A stretch of 45,622 nt of DNA from Bacillota bacterium (GCA_023437715.1 JAEZFK010000029.1:1-45622), one strand, 5' to 3'; positions 30,960 to 39,665 are shown, numbered from the stretch's first letter. Numbers and translations are program-made. Notes: generated by a model from the sequence alone, not told the origin.

Positions 30960-32480
30960 GTGGCGAAAGAAACCGTATTAACCATGCGCAATATATCGAA
31001 AACATTTCCCGGTGTCCAGGCCCTGGATCATGTGGATTTCACCTTAAAAAGCGGAGAGATCCATGCGCTCATGGGGGAAAACGGGGCGGGAAAGTCCACC
31101 CTCATCAAGGTTCTTACAGGGGTGGAAGAGTTTGAGTCAGGAGAAATAACCATTGCCGGAATCAAGGGAACCATTATCAACCACTCGCCCCAGGAGGCCC
31201 AGGCCCATGGAATCAGCACCGTGTACCAGGAGGTAAACCTCTGTCCCAATTTATCTGTGGCAGAGAACTTATTTATCGGCAGGGAACCAAGGCGGGCGGG
31301 GCTGATCGACTGGAAGACCATGAATAAAAAGGCAAAGGAGCTTTTGGAAAGCCTGGACATTCACATCGACGTTACCAGAGCTTTGGAGAATTACTCCATT
31401 GCCCTGCAGCAGATGTTTGCCATTGCAAGGGCGGTGGATATGTCGGCGAAGGTTCTGATTTTAGATGAACCCACCTCTTCACTTGACGACAACGAGGTGG
31501 AGAAGCTGTTTAAGCTGATGAACCGCCTTAAGGAAGAGGGCGTGGGAATTATATTCGTCACCCATTTTCTGGAACAGGTCTATGCGGTCTGTGACAGGAT
31601 TACGGTACTAAGAAACGGAGGACGGGTAGGGGAATATGAAACGGAAAAGCTTCCAAGGGTGCAGCTGGTGGCGAAGATGATGGGAAAGGATTTCGATGAT
31701 CTGGCCGCCATAAAGAAAGGCGAGGAGGCAAAAGTCAAGTCCCGGGAGGTAGTCATTGATGCGAAGGGCATCGGACGGCAGGGGACCATAAAGCCCTATG
31801 ATTTACAGGTGCATAAGGGAGAGGTGATCGGCCTCACAGGCCTTTTGGGCTCGGGCCGTTCGGAGCTTGCCAGAAGCTTATACGGTGCGGATAAGCCGGA
31901 CAGCGGGGAGCTGAAAGTCAACGGAAAAGCGGTTTCAGTCAATACTCCTCTTGACGCCATGATGGCCGGAATGGCTTATCTTCCCGAAAACCGGAAGGAG
32001 GAGGGAATTGTGGCGGATTTATCCGTCAGGGACAATATCATCCTGGCCCTTCAGGCAAAGAGAGGGATGTTCCACTTGATCGGAAGAAAAGAGCAGGAAG
32101 AGCTTGCGGATAAATATATAAAGCTTTTGCAGATAAAGACAGCCACCATGGAGACTCCAATCAGAAGCTTAAGCGGAGGAAACCAGCAAAAGGTCATCTT
32201 AGGCAGATGGCTTCTCACAGATCCGGATTTTCTCATTCTGGATGAACCCACCCGGGGAATTGACGTAGGAACCAAGACAGAGATTCAGAAGCTGGTGGTG
32301 AAGCTGGCGGAGGAGGGCAAGTCGGTAATGTTCATTTCTTCTGAAATAGAGGAAATGCTCCGTACCTGCAGCCGCATGGCTGTGCTCCGGGACGGGCAGA
32401 AGGTGGGAGAGCTGGAAGAGAGGGAACTGGACCAGAACAGCATTATGAAAGCCATTGCAGGAGGTGGGGGAGATGAATAG
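30960..32480 (+). CDS. ytfR: YtfR-like sugar ABC transporter ATPase (two nucleotide-binding domains)
   Basis: The energising subunit of a CUT2 transporter, 506 residues with two fused ATPase domains. The first has Walker A GENGAGKST (39-47), the YQEVNLCPNLSVAENLFIGRE segment that is very close to E. coli YtfR, and Walker B VLILDEPTSSLD; its signature motif is degenerate (YSIALQQ). The second has a degenerate Walker A (GLLGSGRSE) but a good signature LSGGNQQKV and LDEPTRGIDVGTK, the usual asymmetry of this family. The start is GTG, preceded by GGAAGAGG. It overlaps the next gene by 8 bp. Confidence 0.92.
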   Translation: MAKETVLTMRNISKTFPGVQALDHVDFTLKSGEIHALMGENGAGKSTLIKVLTGVEEFESGEITIAGIKGTIINHSPQEAQAHGISTVYQEVNLCPNLSVAENLFIGREPRRAGLIDWKTMNKKAKELLESLDIHIDVTRALENYSIALQQMFAIARAVDMSAKVLILDEPTSSLDDNEVEKLFKLMNRLKEEGVGIIFVTHFLEQVYAVCDRITVLRNGGRVGEYETEKLPRVQLVAKMMGKDFDDLAAIKKGEEAKVKSREVVIDAKGIGRQGTIKPYDLQVHKGEVIGLTGLLGSGRSELARSLYGADKPDSGELKVNGKAVSVNTPLDAMMAGMAYLPENRKEEGIVADLSVRDNIILALQAKRGMFHLIGRKEQEELADKYIKLLQIKTATMETPIRSLSGGNQQKVILGRWLLTDPDFLILDEPTRGIDVGTKTEIQKLVVKLAEEGKSVMFISSEIEEMLRTCSRMAVLRDGQKVGELEERELDQNSIMKAIAGGGGDE

Positions 32481-33528
32481 GATACCAGTAATTGCGAAGA
32501 AATTAACAGGATACCGCCTGTTTCTGCCTCTGTTCTGCCTTGTTCTTGTGCTGCTTTCCAACCTCATAAAGACTCCCACCTTTTTTGAGGTGACCATAAA
32601 GAACGGTGTTTTATATGGGTACATCATTGATGTAATCAACAGGGCCAGCGATCTGGTGATCCTGGCGGTGGGAATGACCCTGGTGGTAGCGGCATCAGGA
32701 GGTACGGATATTTCCGTGGGGGCGGTCATGTCCGTGGCAGGGGCTGTATGCTGCTTTATTCTGGCAGGGGGCCAGCAGACGGTCAACGAGTTTCAGAATC
32801 CCTATCTGCTGGGAGTTCTGGCAGCAGCAGGGGCCGGGATCTTGTGCGGCTGCTTTAACGGCTTTCTGGTGGCAAGAATGAGGATTCAGCCCATGGTAGC
32901 CACCCTCATATTATTTACGGCAGGCAGGGGAATTGCCCAGCTCATCACTAAGGGTCAGATCACCTATATCAGGGTGGAATCCTATAAGATGCTGGGAGCC
33001 AGCATTCCCGGAATTCCGATTCCCACTCCGGTTTTTGCGGCACTGATCGTGGTGGTGCTGACGTATGTCCTGTTAAAAAAGACCACCCTGGGGCTTTACA
33101 TCCAGACCGTGGGCATTAATTCCAGGGCCTCCAGGCTCATGGGAATCAAGTCCGCCAGAATCATTTTCCTTTCCTACGCATTCTGCGGTCTGTGCGCAGG
33201 CATATCCGGGCTGGTGGCTTCTTCCAGAATCTATTCGGCAGATGCCAACAACATCGGCCTGAACCTGGAGCTGGATGCCATTCTTGCGGTGGCACTGGGG
33301 GGAAACAGCCTTGGGGGAGGTAAGTTTTCCCTGCTGGGAAGCGTCATCGGCGCTTATACCATTCAGGCCTTGAGCACCACCTTATACGCCATGGGCGTTT
33401 CTCCGGATCAGATTCCTGTTTATAAGGCGGTGGTGGTGGTCATTATTGTGGCTCTCCAGTCGGCAGAGCTTAAGAGGCTGGTAAAAAAGCTTCAGGCAGG
33501 CCGTGAAGCCGGAAGGAAGGTGGCGTAG
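32473..33528 (+). CDS. ytfT: YtfT-like sugar ABC transporter permease
   Basis: A CUT2 membrane permease, 351 residues with eight or more hydrophobic segments. GYIIDVINRASDLVILAVGM followed by TLVVAASGGTDISVGAVMSV is the signature region of RbsC/YtfT permeases, and the C-terminal half has ALGGNSLGGGKFSLLGSVIG. ATG 32473 is chosen over an earlier in-frame codon because GGAGGTGGGGGAG precedes it. Its start overlaps the ATPase stop (ATGAATAG), indicating translational coupling. Confidence 0.9.
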   Translation: MNRIPVIAKKLTGYRLFLPLFCLVLVLLSNLIKTPTFFEVTIKNGVLYGYIIDVINRASDLVILAVGMTLVVAASGGTDISVGAVMSVAGAVCCFILAGGQQTVNEFQNPYLLGVLAAAGAGILCGCFNGFLVARMRIQPMVATLILFTAGRGIAQLITKGQITYIRVESYKMLGASIPGIPIPTPVFAALIVVVLTYVLLKKTTLGLYIQTVGINSRASRLMGIKSARIIFLSYAFCGLCAGISGLVASSRIYSADANNIGLNLELDAILAVALGGNSLGGGKFSLLGSVIGAYTIQALSTTLYAMGVSPDQIPVYKAVVVVIIVALQSAELKRLVKKLQAGREAGRKVA

Positions 33529-34542
33529 ATGAAGAACAAGGGAAAAATCGACGGTAAGGTATTTCTGCTCATCATTACCATTGCCCTGTTTGCGGTAATG
33601 TACATAGCCGGAATGGTTATTTTCAGCGGCAAGGGCTTTGCAAAGCCTCAGGTATTTTTAAATCTTTTTATTTCCAATGCGGGCCTGATCGTCATTGCGG
33701 CAGGGATGACCATGGTCATGATTACCGGAGGTATTGATATTTCCGTAGGCTCGGTGGTGGCGCTTACCTGTATGATGATGGCGTGGATGATGGAAATAAA
33801 GGGAATAGGAGCTGTTCCGGCTCTTCTGTCCGTTCTGGTCATGGGCCTGGTCTTTGGCCTGGCACAGGGCTTTCTGATCGCATATTTAAAGATACAGCCC
33901 TTTATCGTGACTCTGGCAGGGATGTTTTTTGCAAGGGGCATGACGGCCATTATCAGCCAGGAAATGATAAGCGTGAAAAATGAGCTGTTTTTAAAGTGGG
34001 CAAAGAGCAAGATCAATTTAACCTTTCTGGGGGGAACCGTAAATAAAAAGGGTGTGGTCAATTATCCCTTTATCTACCCCAGCGTGATTATCGCCCTGGC
34101 GGTGCTGGTGCTGGTATTTGTGCTGTTAAAGTATACGAAATTCGGGCGGGCCGTTTATGCGGTAGGCGGAAATGAGCAGTCGGCCCTGATGATGGGCCTG
34201 AACGTGAGGAAAACAAAGCTTTTGGTGTATGTTATGAACGGTTTTTTATGCGCCCTGGGCGGTTTTCTGTTTGCTTTAAATACCTGCGCCGGGTTTGTGG
34301 AGCAGGCGAAAGGGTTTGAAATGGAAGCCATCGCCTCTGCGGTCATCGGCGGAACCCTTCTCACCGGCGGGGTGGGAAATGTGTTCGGAAGCCTGTTTGG
34401 AGTTTTGATAAAGGGAACCATTGAAACCTTTATCACCTTCCAGGGGACCCTTTCCTCCTGGTGGACCAAGATTACCATTGCGGCGCTGCTGGCATTTTTT
34501 ATCATCCTGCAGAGTCTGTTTGCGAAAGCGAAAGAGAAGTAG
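33529..34542 (+). CDS. yjfF: YjfF-like sugar ABC transporter permease
   Basis: The second CUT2 permease, 337 residues, starting immediately after the stop of the first. It has TMVMITGGIDISVGSVVALT, KIQPFIVTLAGMFFARGMTA and AVIGGTLLTGGVGNVFGSLF, which match the YjfF partner of YtfT. Two different permeases in one CUT2 operon is the arrangement of the E. coli galactofuranose importer. No furanosidase or sugar kinase follows; an AT-rich island begins downstream. Confidence 0.9.
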   Translation: MKNKGKIDGKVFLLIITIALFAVMYIAGMVIFSGKGFAKPQVFLNLFISNAGLIVIAAGMTMVMITGGIDISVGSVVALTCMMMAWMMEIKGIGAVPALLSVLVMGLVFGLAQGFLIAYLKIQPFIVTLAGMFFARGMTAIISQEMISVKNELFLKWAKSKINLTFLGGTVNKKGVVNYPFIYPSVIIALAVLVLVFVLLKYTKFGRAVYAVGGNEQSALMMGLNVRKTKLLVYVMNGFLCALGGFLFALNTCAGFVEQAKGFEMEAIASAVIGGTLLTGGVGNVFGSLFGVLIKGTIETFITFQGTLSSWWTKITIAALLAFFIILQSLFAKAKEK

Positions 34543-34562
34543 AGATGGAAATAAGGAGGGGT

Positions 34563-34693
34563 ATGATTGGGATTATAGGATAAAATGTGAAGGCTTCGGC
34601 AAAACAACTGCTATTAAGAATGATGTAAGGTATGTTTTAACCGGAGGTGTGAAAAGGATTTCTGTAAATCAGATTTTCTATGATAATGAATAA
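34563..34693 (+). pseudogene. Broken gene remnant after the yjfF-like gene
   Basis: A strong ribosome binding site (AAGGAGGGG, 34552-34560) precedes an ATG that reads only MIGIIG before TAA. A different frame continues with KTTAIKNDVRYVLTGGVKRI and ends SVNQIFYDNE. The latter stretch vaguely recalls the start of a LytTR DNA-binding domain, but this is weak. It looks like a frameshifted or deleted gene. Confidence 0.3.
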
Positions 34694-34745
34694 GGCTGGT
34701 TTGGTTCGAATTGAAAGATTACGGACCAAGTCAGCCTCTTTTTGC
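34693..34745 (+). terminator. Terminator after the ytf-like operon
   Basis: AGGCTG...TTGGTTC pairs with GGACCAA...CAGCCT, followed by a T-rich run (CTCTTTTTG). Confidence 0.7.
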
Positions 34746-34841
34746 TTATAAATAAGCTTTATGGATATGTCAAGTTTCAACGTCGCTTTTCTGCGTCACA
34801 GTTTCTGACTTCAAGGACTTTCTGCGCATCAGAAACATTGT

Positions 34842-35072
34842 TTAAGAGACATTTCCAACAAACTCCCAGTCTCCGATTCACTTTTGTTTTGAACAATTGT
34901 ATTGTCTCCGATAGAGTTTACTATCTTCGATTTTATATCTCCATTCAATTATGTCCGAATATGGTTCGCTTTTCATTTCTGTTGTACTGGCAAATGTAGT
35001 TATACTGCCCATTGAAGCTGTTCCGATTAATAATGCTGACACAAAACAAAGAGAGCTGTGAAATAATTCTAT
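34842..35072 (-). pseudogene. Small secreted-protein pseudogene with an internal TGA
   Basis: Read on the minus strand, a frame without a start codon encodes a signal-peptide-like stretch (LCFVSALLIGTASMGSITTF followed by AST), then SDIIEWRYKIEDSKLYRRQY and NCSKQK, a TGA at 34878-34880, and IGDWEFVGNVS before TAA. A W codon (TGG) in place of the TGA would give the aromatic-rich ending QKWIGDWEF known from small secreted proteins of Lachnospiraceae (possibly the DUF6147 group; I am not sure of the number). No ATG or ribosome binding site lies in frame upstream back to a TAA at 35073-35075, so the 5' end is lost too. Confidence 0.6.
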
Positions 35073-35121
35073 TTACTTACTATATTAGCTGTTATTGCTA
35101 AATTGGAAGAAAGGGTACATA

Positions 35122-35592
35122 ATGAAAAATATAAAAAAATTAGTTTTTATAATAATTCTGATGACATGTGCACTGTTAATAAATTTATTAGCATATGCAA
35201 AAACAACAGATGCTGCGATACCATATGCGTCTGGAACTAAGTCAACTTCTAAAACAGTAACCAAGACTCTCACTAGCAGTGAAGGTAACTTAACAATATC
35301 TTATACGATTTCAGGTCTTTATATATATGATCTTAATACCGGAGAGATTACAAGTGCATATGGTGGAAGTTTGAAAAATGTAGAGTTGATTTCTGCACCC
35401 CATGATGGAGATTGGGAGTTAAGTATTAAAGACATTGTAATAGGAACCCCCACCATTTCCGCAGGAGGAGCATCAGCCAGATATCCTGTAAGATTCCATG
35501 TTTATGCAAGATTTCTTCCTGGCGGTGTGGGCTTATGGAAGACAATTGACTTTGGAATAGTTAATGATTATGCAATGGCATATGCAGAGTGA
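35122..35592 (+). CDS. Secreted hypothetical protein, 156 aa
   Basis: The N-terminus MKNIKKLVFIIILMTCALLI and the following NLLAYA is a clear Sec signal peptide, cleaved near residue 26. The mature part is beta-rich and Ser/Thr-rich, with GLYIYDLNTGEITSAYGGSL in the middle. This segment recurs in the next protein (IVYDRNTGEILSAYNAKL), and both end with a DFG-containing stretch, so the two share a domain. GAAAGGG about 8 bases upstream supports ATG 35122. AT-rich codon use differs from the flanking sugar genes. I do not recognise the family. Confidence 0.7.
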   Translation: MKNIKKLVFIIILMTCALLINLLAYAKTTDAAIPYASGTKSTSKTVTKTLTSSEGNLTISYTISGLYIYDLNTGEITSAYGGSLKNVELISAPHDGDWELSIKDIVIGTPTISAGGASARYPVRFHVYARFLPGGVGLWKTIDFGIVNDYAMAYAE

Positions 35593-35618
35593 CGTTAAGG
35601 ATTGGAAAGGAGCAGGCT

Positions 35619-36272
35619 GTGAAAAAAATATTAACATTGATACTGGCAGGAATGATGTTTACGTATATGATAGCATTTAGCAGTTTTGCAGGTGAAAATG
35701 TGCCGGCTGGATATATGTCATTTGAAGAAATGGTCAGCAAATATTTTGAAAATAAAGATACGGCAACAGTATTGGATAAGTCAGGAAACGATATTACATT
35801 AAATTTTTTTGCTTATAATACTGCAAATTATGAGAATAGAGATTATCAAAGCATCCGAAATTATTTAGAAAGTAATGTCTCTGAACTGCGCTATAGAGAG
35901 GTGAGTTTGCCGTCAACGGCAAGGCTGGGCACTTCTAAGTATGTTAAAGACCATGGCTCTGTGCTAATATCTGATAAATATGGACATACTGGTTATCTCA
36001 CAATGGAAGTGGGAGGAACGATTGTATATGATCGTAATACAGGAGAAATATTAAGTGCATATAATGCTAAATTAGTCAGAGCAGATTATACTGATTTTTA
36101 TGAATGGACGTTTACAAATAAAAATGTAACAACTAAATCCAGAATATCTTCTGATAAGTTTACAGCGTATTTTACGGCAGGATTGCAATCAATAGGAAGA
36201 TATTCCCAATCCCCATTAGACTATGATTTTGGCTACCATGAATTTACAACCAGCACTCAAGCAGGAGACTAA
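35619..36272 (+). CDS. Secreted hypothetical protein, 217 aa, related to its upstream neighbour
   Basis: Starts at GTG 35619, six bases after GGAAAGGAG; an earlier in-frame GTG lacks a ribosome binding site. Signal peptide: MKKILTLILAGMMFTYMIAF then SSFAGE. The mature protein has an N-terminal part of about 100 residues (SFEEMVSKYFENKDTATVLD ...) not seen in the neighbour, and a C-terminal half (about 115-217) that aligns with the whole mature neighbour through VYDRNTGEILSAY and DYDFG. The gene lies 26 bp after the first, so they are probably co-transcribed. Unknown function; likely surface or secreted. Confidence 0.7.
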   Translation: MKKILTLILAGMMFTYMIAFSSFAGENVPAGYMSFEEMVSKYFENKDTATVLDKSGNDITLNFFAYNTANYENRDYQSIRNYLESNVSELRYREVSLPSTARLGTSKYVKDHGSVLISDKYGHTGYLTMEVGGTIVYDRNTGEILSAYNAKLVRADYTDFYEWTFTNKNVTTKSRISSDKFTAYFTAGLQSIGRYSQSPLDYDFGYHEFTTSTQAGD

Positions 36273-36276
36273 TTAA

Positions 36277-36759
36277 ATGACCTCAAAAAAAAGCAATTAT
36301 GCATATTTAGTAAGTATATCGGTTTTCTCTATATTGGCATTATTTCTATATATGACTACATTAAAGCTTGTATATAGTGCAGTAGAAATATTACTGAAAG
36401 CTAATGAAGTAGCGCCTGGGGAAGTAAAGGAATTGATGGCTTTACAAGTTGATAATTTAAAACGATATTCTAATTATTGTACAAATGCTTTTTATTTAAT
36501 ATGTTACTTGTATCTTATTTTTACTGGAATCACATTAATGTTAAGAAAAATAAAAATATTTTTACTTGGCGATTTCATATTCGGTGCAATACAGATTATT
36601 GGGATTTCTTTGTTCATACAGGTATTTAATAAATATGAATTAACAGGGGGATTTGATAGATTAAGAACAATCCTTCACCATAAGCTATTTTGGACTATGG
36701 CGATTATTCCAATAATTATTTATTTAATGTATGGATTATTAAACAAGAGACGTTCCTAA
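36277..36759 (+). CDS. Small membrane protein, 160 aa
   Basis: Four hydrophobic segments (about 10-32, 66-88, 92-116 and 138-155) with a basic C-terminus (LLNKRRS). It starts four bases after the previous stop, with GGAG inside that gene's end, so it is translationally coupled to the secreted protein. No family recognised. In such a setting it might protect against, anchor or help export its secreted partners, but nothing in the sequence proves this. Confidence 0.65.
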   Translation: MTSKKSNYAYLVSISVFSILALFLYMTTLKLVYSAVEILLKANEVAPGEVKELMALQVDNLKRYSNYCTNAFYLICYLYLIFTGITLMLRKIKIFLLGDFIFGAIQIIGISLFIQVFNKYELTGGFDRLRTILHHKLFWTMAIIPIIIYLMYGLLNKRRS

Positions 36760-36819
36760 CGTTAAAAAACGATATGAAATGCACCTCGAACCCGTATAAA
36801 ATTATTTGTTATATAGAAC

Positions 36820-36870
36820 AAGGGCGCTGCTTAACAGTTATAAACTGACTGTTTTTGCAACGTCCTTTTT
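36820..36870 (+). terminator. Terminator of the secreted-protein island
   Basis: AAGGGCGCTGC pairs with GCAACGTCCTT through G-U pairs, with an inner AACAGT/ACTGTT stem, then T residues to 36870. Confidence 0.75.
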
Positions 36871-36967
36871 CATGTCTCCTTTCTCAAAAGCATTTGTTTT
36901 GTGAGTGTTATGAGCAGATAAATTCGGAATTCTTTATGCCCCATCATGATTATTCATATAATTGCAC

Positions 36968-36996
36968 TTGAAGCAACGGAAGATATTGATTATAAT
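36968..36996 (+). promoter_or_regulatory. Promoter of the second two-component operon
   Basis: TTGAAG (36968-36973), 17 bases, perfect TATAAT (36991-36996), about 38 bases before the GTG start. Confidence 0.75.
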
Positions 36997-37034
36997 TTCT
37001 AAAGGCAAGGGCTAAAGACAAAGGAGGAAATCTC

Positions 37035-37778
37035 GTGTACCGACTGGTAATTGTGGATGATGAACTGAAAATAGCGGAAGGCATCGCCAATTTATTCCCC
37101 TGGGAAAACATTGGCTTTGAGGTGGTGTATTTCAGCAAGGGAAGAGATGCGCTGGATTACATATGCGCCCATCCGGTGGACGTGCTGATGAGCGATGTGG
37201 AAATGCCGGATTTAAACGGAATTGAGCTGTGCAGGCTGATCCAGGACAAGAATGTCCGGGTGGTTTTCATCAGCAGCTATCAGAATTACGAGTATTTCCG
37301 GAGCGCCATCCAGTACCGGGTGGAGGATTATCTTTTAAAGCCCATAAAAAGCGGGGATATTTTAAACTGCTTTGGGAAAATCAAGGAAAAACTTGACCTG
37401 GAAAATCAGGTGAAACGGGAAGAGACTCCTACCTATTATGAACAGATCGTGGGGCAGGTAAAGGGGTATCTTGAGGAGAATTATAAGGAGGCTTCCTTGG
37501 AGGAGGCCGCTGTTTTGGTGAATTTAAGTCCCAGCTATTTATCAAGGGTTTTCAAGGAGAAAAGCGGCCTGGGATTTTCCGATTATCTGACCCGGGTGCG
37601 GATGGAGAAGGCCTGTGAGCTGTTAAATGACATACGGTATAAGAGCTATGACATCGCCTATTATATCGGCTATGACAATCCTAAGAACTTTTCCAGGGCA
37701 TTTAAGGCCTACTACGGGAAAACGCCCATGGAATACCGCAACAGCAGGGGCGGATCGGATAACCAGGACAGGAGATAG
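37035..37778 (+). CDS. Short YesN-type response regulator, second system
   Basis: A 247-residue regulator with a receiver domain (1-120; VDDE acidic pair, Asp54 in LMSDVEMPDLNG, Lys in LLKPIKSG) joined almost directly to an AraC-type double HTH (about 145-238; ASLEEAAVLVNLSPSYLSRV ... YDNPKNFSRAFKAYYGKTP). It lacks the long central domain of the other YesN protein at 26490. The start is GTG after a perfect AAAGGAGG. Three bases separate it from the kinase gene. The likely target is the ABC transporter operon at 39666. Confidence 0.93.
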   Translation: MYRLVIVDDELKIAEGIANLFPWENIGFEVVYFSKGRDALDYICAHPVDVLMSDVEMPDLNGIELCRLIQDKNVRVVFISSYQNYEYFRSAIQYRVEDYLLKPIKSGDILNCFGKIKEKLDLENQVKREETPTYYEQIVGQVKGYLEENYKEASLEEAAVLVNLSPSYLSRVFKEKSGLGFSDYLTRVRMEKACELLNDIRYKSYDIAYYIGYDNPKNFSRAFKAYYGKTPMEYRNSRGGSDNQDRR

Positions 37779-37781
37779 GAC

Positions 37782-39551
37782 ATGCAGAAGAAGTTTTTCA
37801 TGAAACGGTTTCGGAATTACTGTTTGCTTTTAATCATTCCCACCTTTATTGTGTTCCTGATCTCCTTTGTGGTGGTCAATGCACAGATTAACAAGGAGCT
37901 GGATTCCAGAGCCAGAAACACCTTAAGCAACATCAATACCAACCTGGATTTTGTGGTCAGCAGCGTGGTGTTTCAAAATGACCAGCTGACAAACAATTCC
38001 TACATGGTGCTGGCTTTAAAAAAGCTGTTCAAGCGGGAGCCCAACATTCAGTACAGCGACGCCATTTACCTAAGGAACATCAAGACCATGATGCAGAGCA
38101 TCATACAGTCTTATCCCTATATACAATCCGTTTATCTTTACCTGGACGGCTATGACAGCTTCTTTTCCTCCCAGGACGGGGTCATGCAGTTTTCAAATGA
38201 AGAGGACCAGGCCTGGAGGCAGATATACTTCGGCATGGACAAGGAAGCCAAAAACCGGATTGAATCCCGGTACATTACTTATAACGGGAAACAGAAGCAG
38301 GTTCTTACGATTTATCAGAGGATGCTGCTTTTAGACGGGACCGTTGTCATGAACCTGGATGTGGAGAAATACCGGGAGCTTTTGGATAACATCCTGCTGA
38401 ACGAGGACGAGACAGTCCTTTTTTACAATCAGGCAGGAGATCTTCTGTTTTCCTGGCCCGGCGGAGGAGAGGTCCCCGGGGATTTCCAATTGTCCGATTA
38501 CCAGATACAAAAGAAGCAGAATAAATGGATTCAGGCGGGCGGAAAGCGGTATCTGCTGCATACGGAGTTTAACAGCCGCTACAGCTTAAATCTGGTATCC
38601 CTCATATCCTTTGAGGCGAAAACTGTCCGCATCCTTCAGATGTTAAAGCTTTTCGGCTTTATTTTCTTTGTCAACAGCGCGGCAATGCTTCTTCTGGCCT
38701 ATTTTACGACCAAAAGGACCTTCCGGCAGCTCCACTATATGATACAGGTTTTCCACGACGCGGAAAGCGGAGTCTATCCTACGGAGCCGAGAATGGAAAT
38801 GCGGGATGAGTACGATGTTATCATGAATAACATCATCTATTTGTTCTTGCAGACCCTGCGGCTCAATGCCAGCCTTGTACAGAAGCAGCATGAGCAGGAG
38901 GTGGCGGAGCTGACCGCTCTCCAGCTTCAGATCAATCCTCATTTTCTTTTCAATACCCTACAGAACGTCCAGATGGAAATACGGAAGCTGGAGCAGGATA
39001 CGGGGGAGGCCAACCGGATTCTGGACTATTTATCGGACATTTTAAAATACGCCCTTGCGGACCCTATGGAAAAGATCTCCTTAAAGGAGGAGGTCCAGTA
39101 TTTAAAAAAATACGTTGCCATACAGAACTTCCGCTTTGGGGAGCGGTTTATTGCCTATTATGAGATTGAGGAGGAGCTGATGGATCTGCGGGTATTCCGC
39201 CTCATGCTTCAGCCTCTTGTGGAAAACAGCATTCTCCATGGGATACGCCATAAGGAGGGGACCGGATATGTGAAGGTACAGATATTTAGGCGAAAGGGCA
39301 GGATACACTTCCGGGTGGTGGACAACGGAGCAGGCATGACAAGGGAGGAGCTGTTAAGCCTTCAGGATTCCATGAAAGAGATCAATGTATATCACATCGG
39401 CCTTGCCAATGTCAACAGCCGGTTGAAGCTCCACTTTGGGGAGGAAGCAGGAATTTCCATAAGGAGCAAGAAAGGCTGGGGCTGCGTCATGGAATTTATC
39501 CTTTCCGAGGCAGACGTACCGCAAGAAATGAAGAATAATCGCAAGGAATGA
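37782..39551 (+). CDS. YesM-type sensor histidine kinase, second system
   Basis: A 589-residue membrane kinase. TM1 at about 12-32 (YCLLLIIPTFIVFLISFVVV) and TM2 near 285-308 (LKLFGFIFFVNSAAMLLLAY) enclose an extracellular domain of about 250 residues, larger than in the first system and consistent with a Cache-like sensor. The His_kinase domain has His387 in QLQINPHFLFNTLQN, and the ATPase domain has QPLVENSILHGIRHK and VDNGAGM. It probably senses the sugar or binding protein of the transporter encoded next. Confidence 0.93.
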   Translation: MQKKFFMKRFRNYCLLLIIPTFIVFLISFVVVNAQINKELDSRARNTLSNINTNLDFVVSSVVFQNDQLTNNSYMVLALKKLFKREPNIQYSDAIYLRNIKTMMQSIIQSYPYIQSVYLYLDGYDSFFSSQDGVMQFSNEEDQAWRQIYFGMDKEAKNRIESRYITYNGKQKQVLTIYQRMLLLDGTVVMNLDVEKYRELLDNILLNEDETVLFYNQAGDLLFSWPGGGEVPGDFQLSDYQIQKKQNKWIQAGGKRYLLHTEFNSRYSLNLVSLISFEAKTVRILQMLKLFGFIFFVNSAAMLLLAYFTTKRTFRQLHYMIQVFHDAESGVYPTEPRMEMRDEYDVIMNNIIYLFLQTLRLNASLVQKQHEQEVAELTALQLQINPHFLFNTLQNVQMEIRKLEQDTGEANRILDYLSDILKYALADPMEKISLKEEVQYLKKYVAIQNFRFGERFIAYYEIEEELMDLRVFRLMLQPLVENSILHGIRHKEGTGYVKVQIFRRKGRIHFRVVDNGAGMTREELLSLQDSMKEINVYHIGLANVNSRLKLHFGEEAGISIRSKKGWGCVMEFILSEADVPQEMKNNRKE

Positions 39552-39590
39552 TACTGTTTTCTGAAAATTCAGCAACCAATGAAGAAAAAT

Positions 39591-39610
39591 AAAAAGGCAT
39601 CTGCCTTTTA
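39591..39610 (+). terminator. Short terminator-like hairpin after the second kinase
   Basis: AAAAGGC and GCCTTTT flank ATCT, then a further T-run at 39620-39626. Weak on its own. Confidence 0.4.
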
Positions 39611-39665
39611 GCTGTCATTCTTTTTTAGTACAATGAGGCTATCAAAAAAAGAGGGGGTACCTTTT

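Noticed and set aside
34421..34562. Plus-strand frame overlapping the end of the yjfF-like gene
   Set aside because: Its first part is an out-of-frame reading of a conserved permease; only the part after 34563 could be a remnant.
34743..36870. Prophage or integrative element as the source of the AT-rich island
   Set aside because: No integrase, recombinase, tRNA or flanking direct repeat was found; composition alone does not prove a mobile element.
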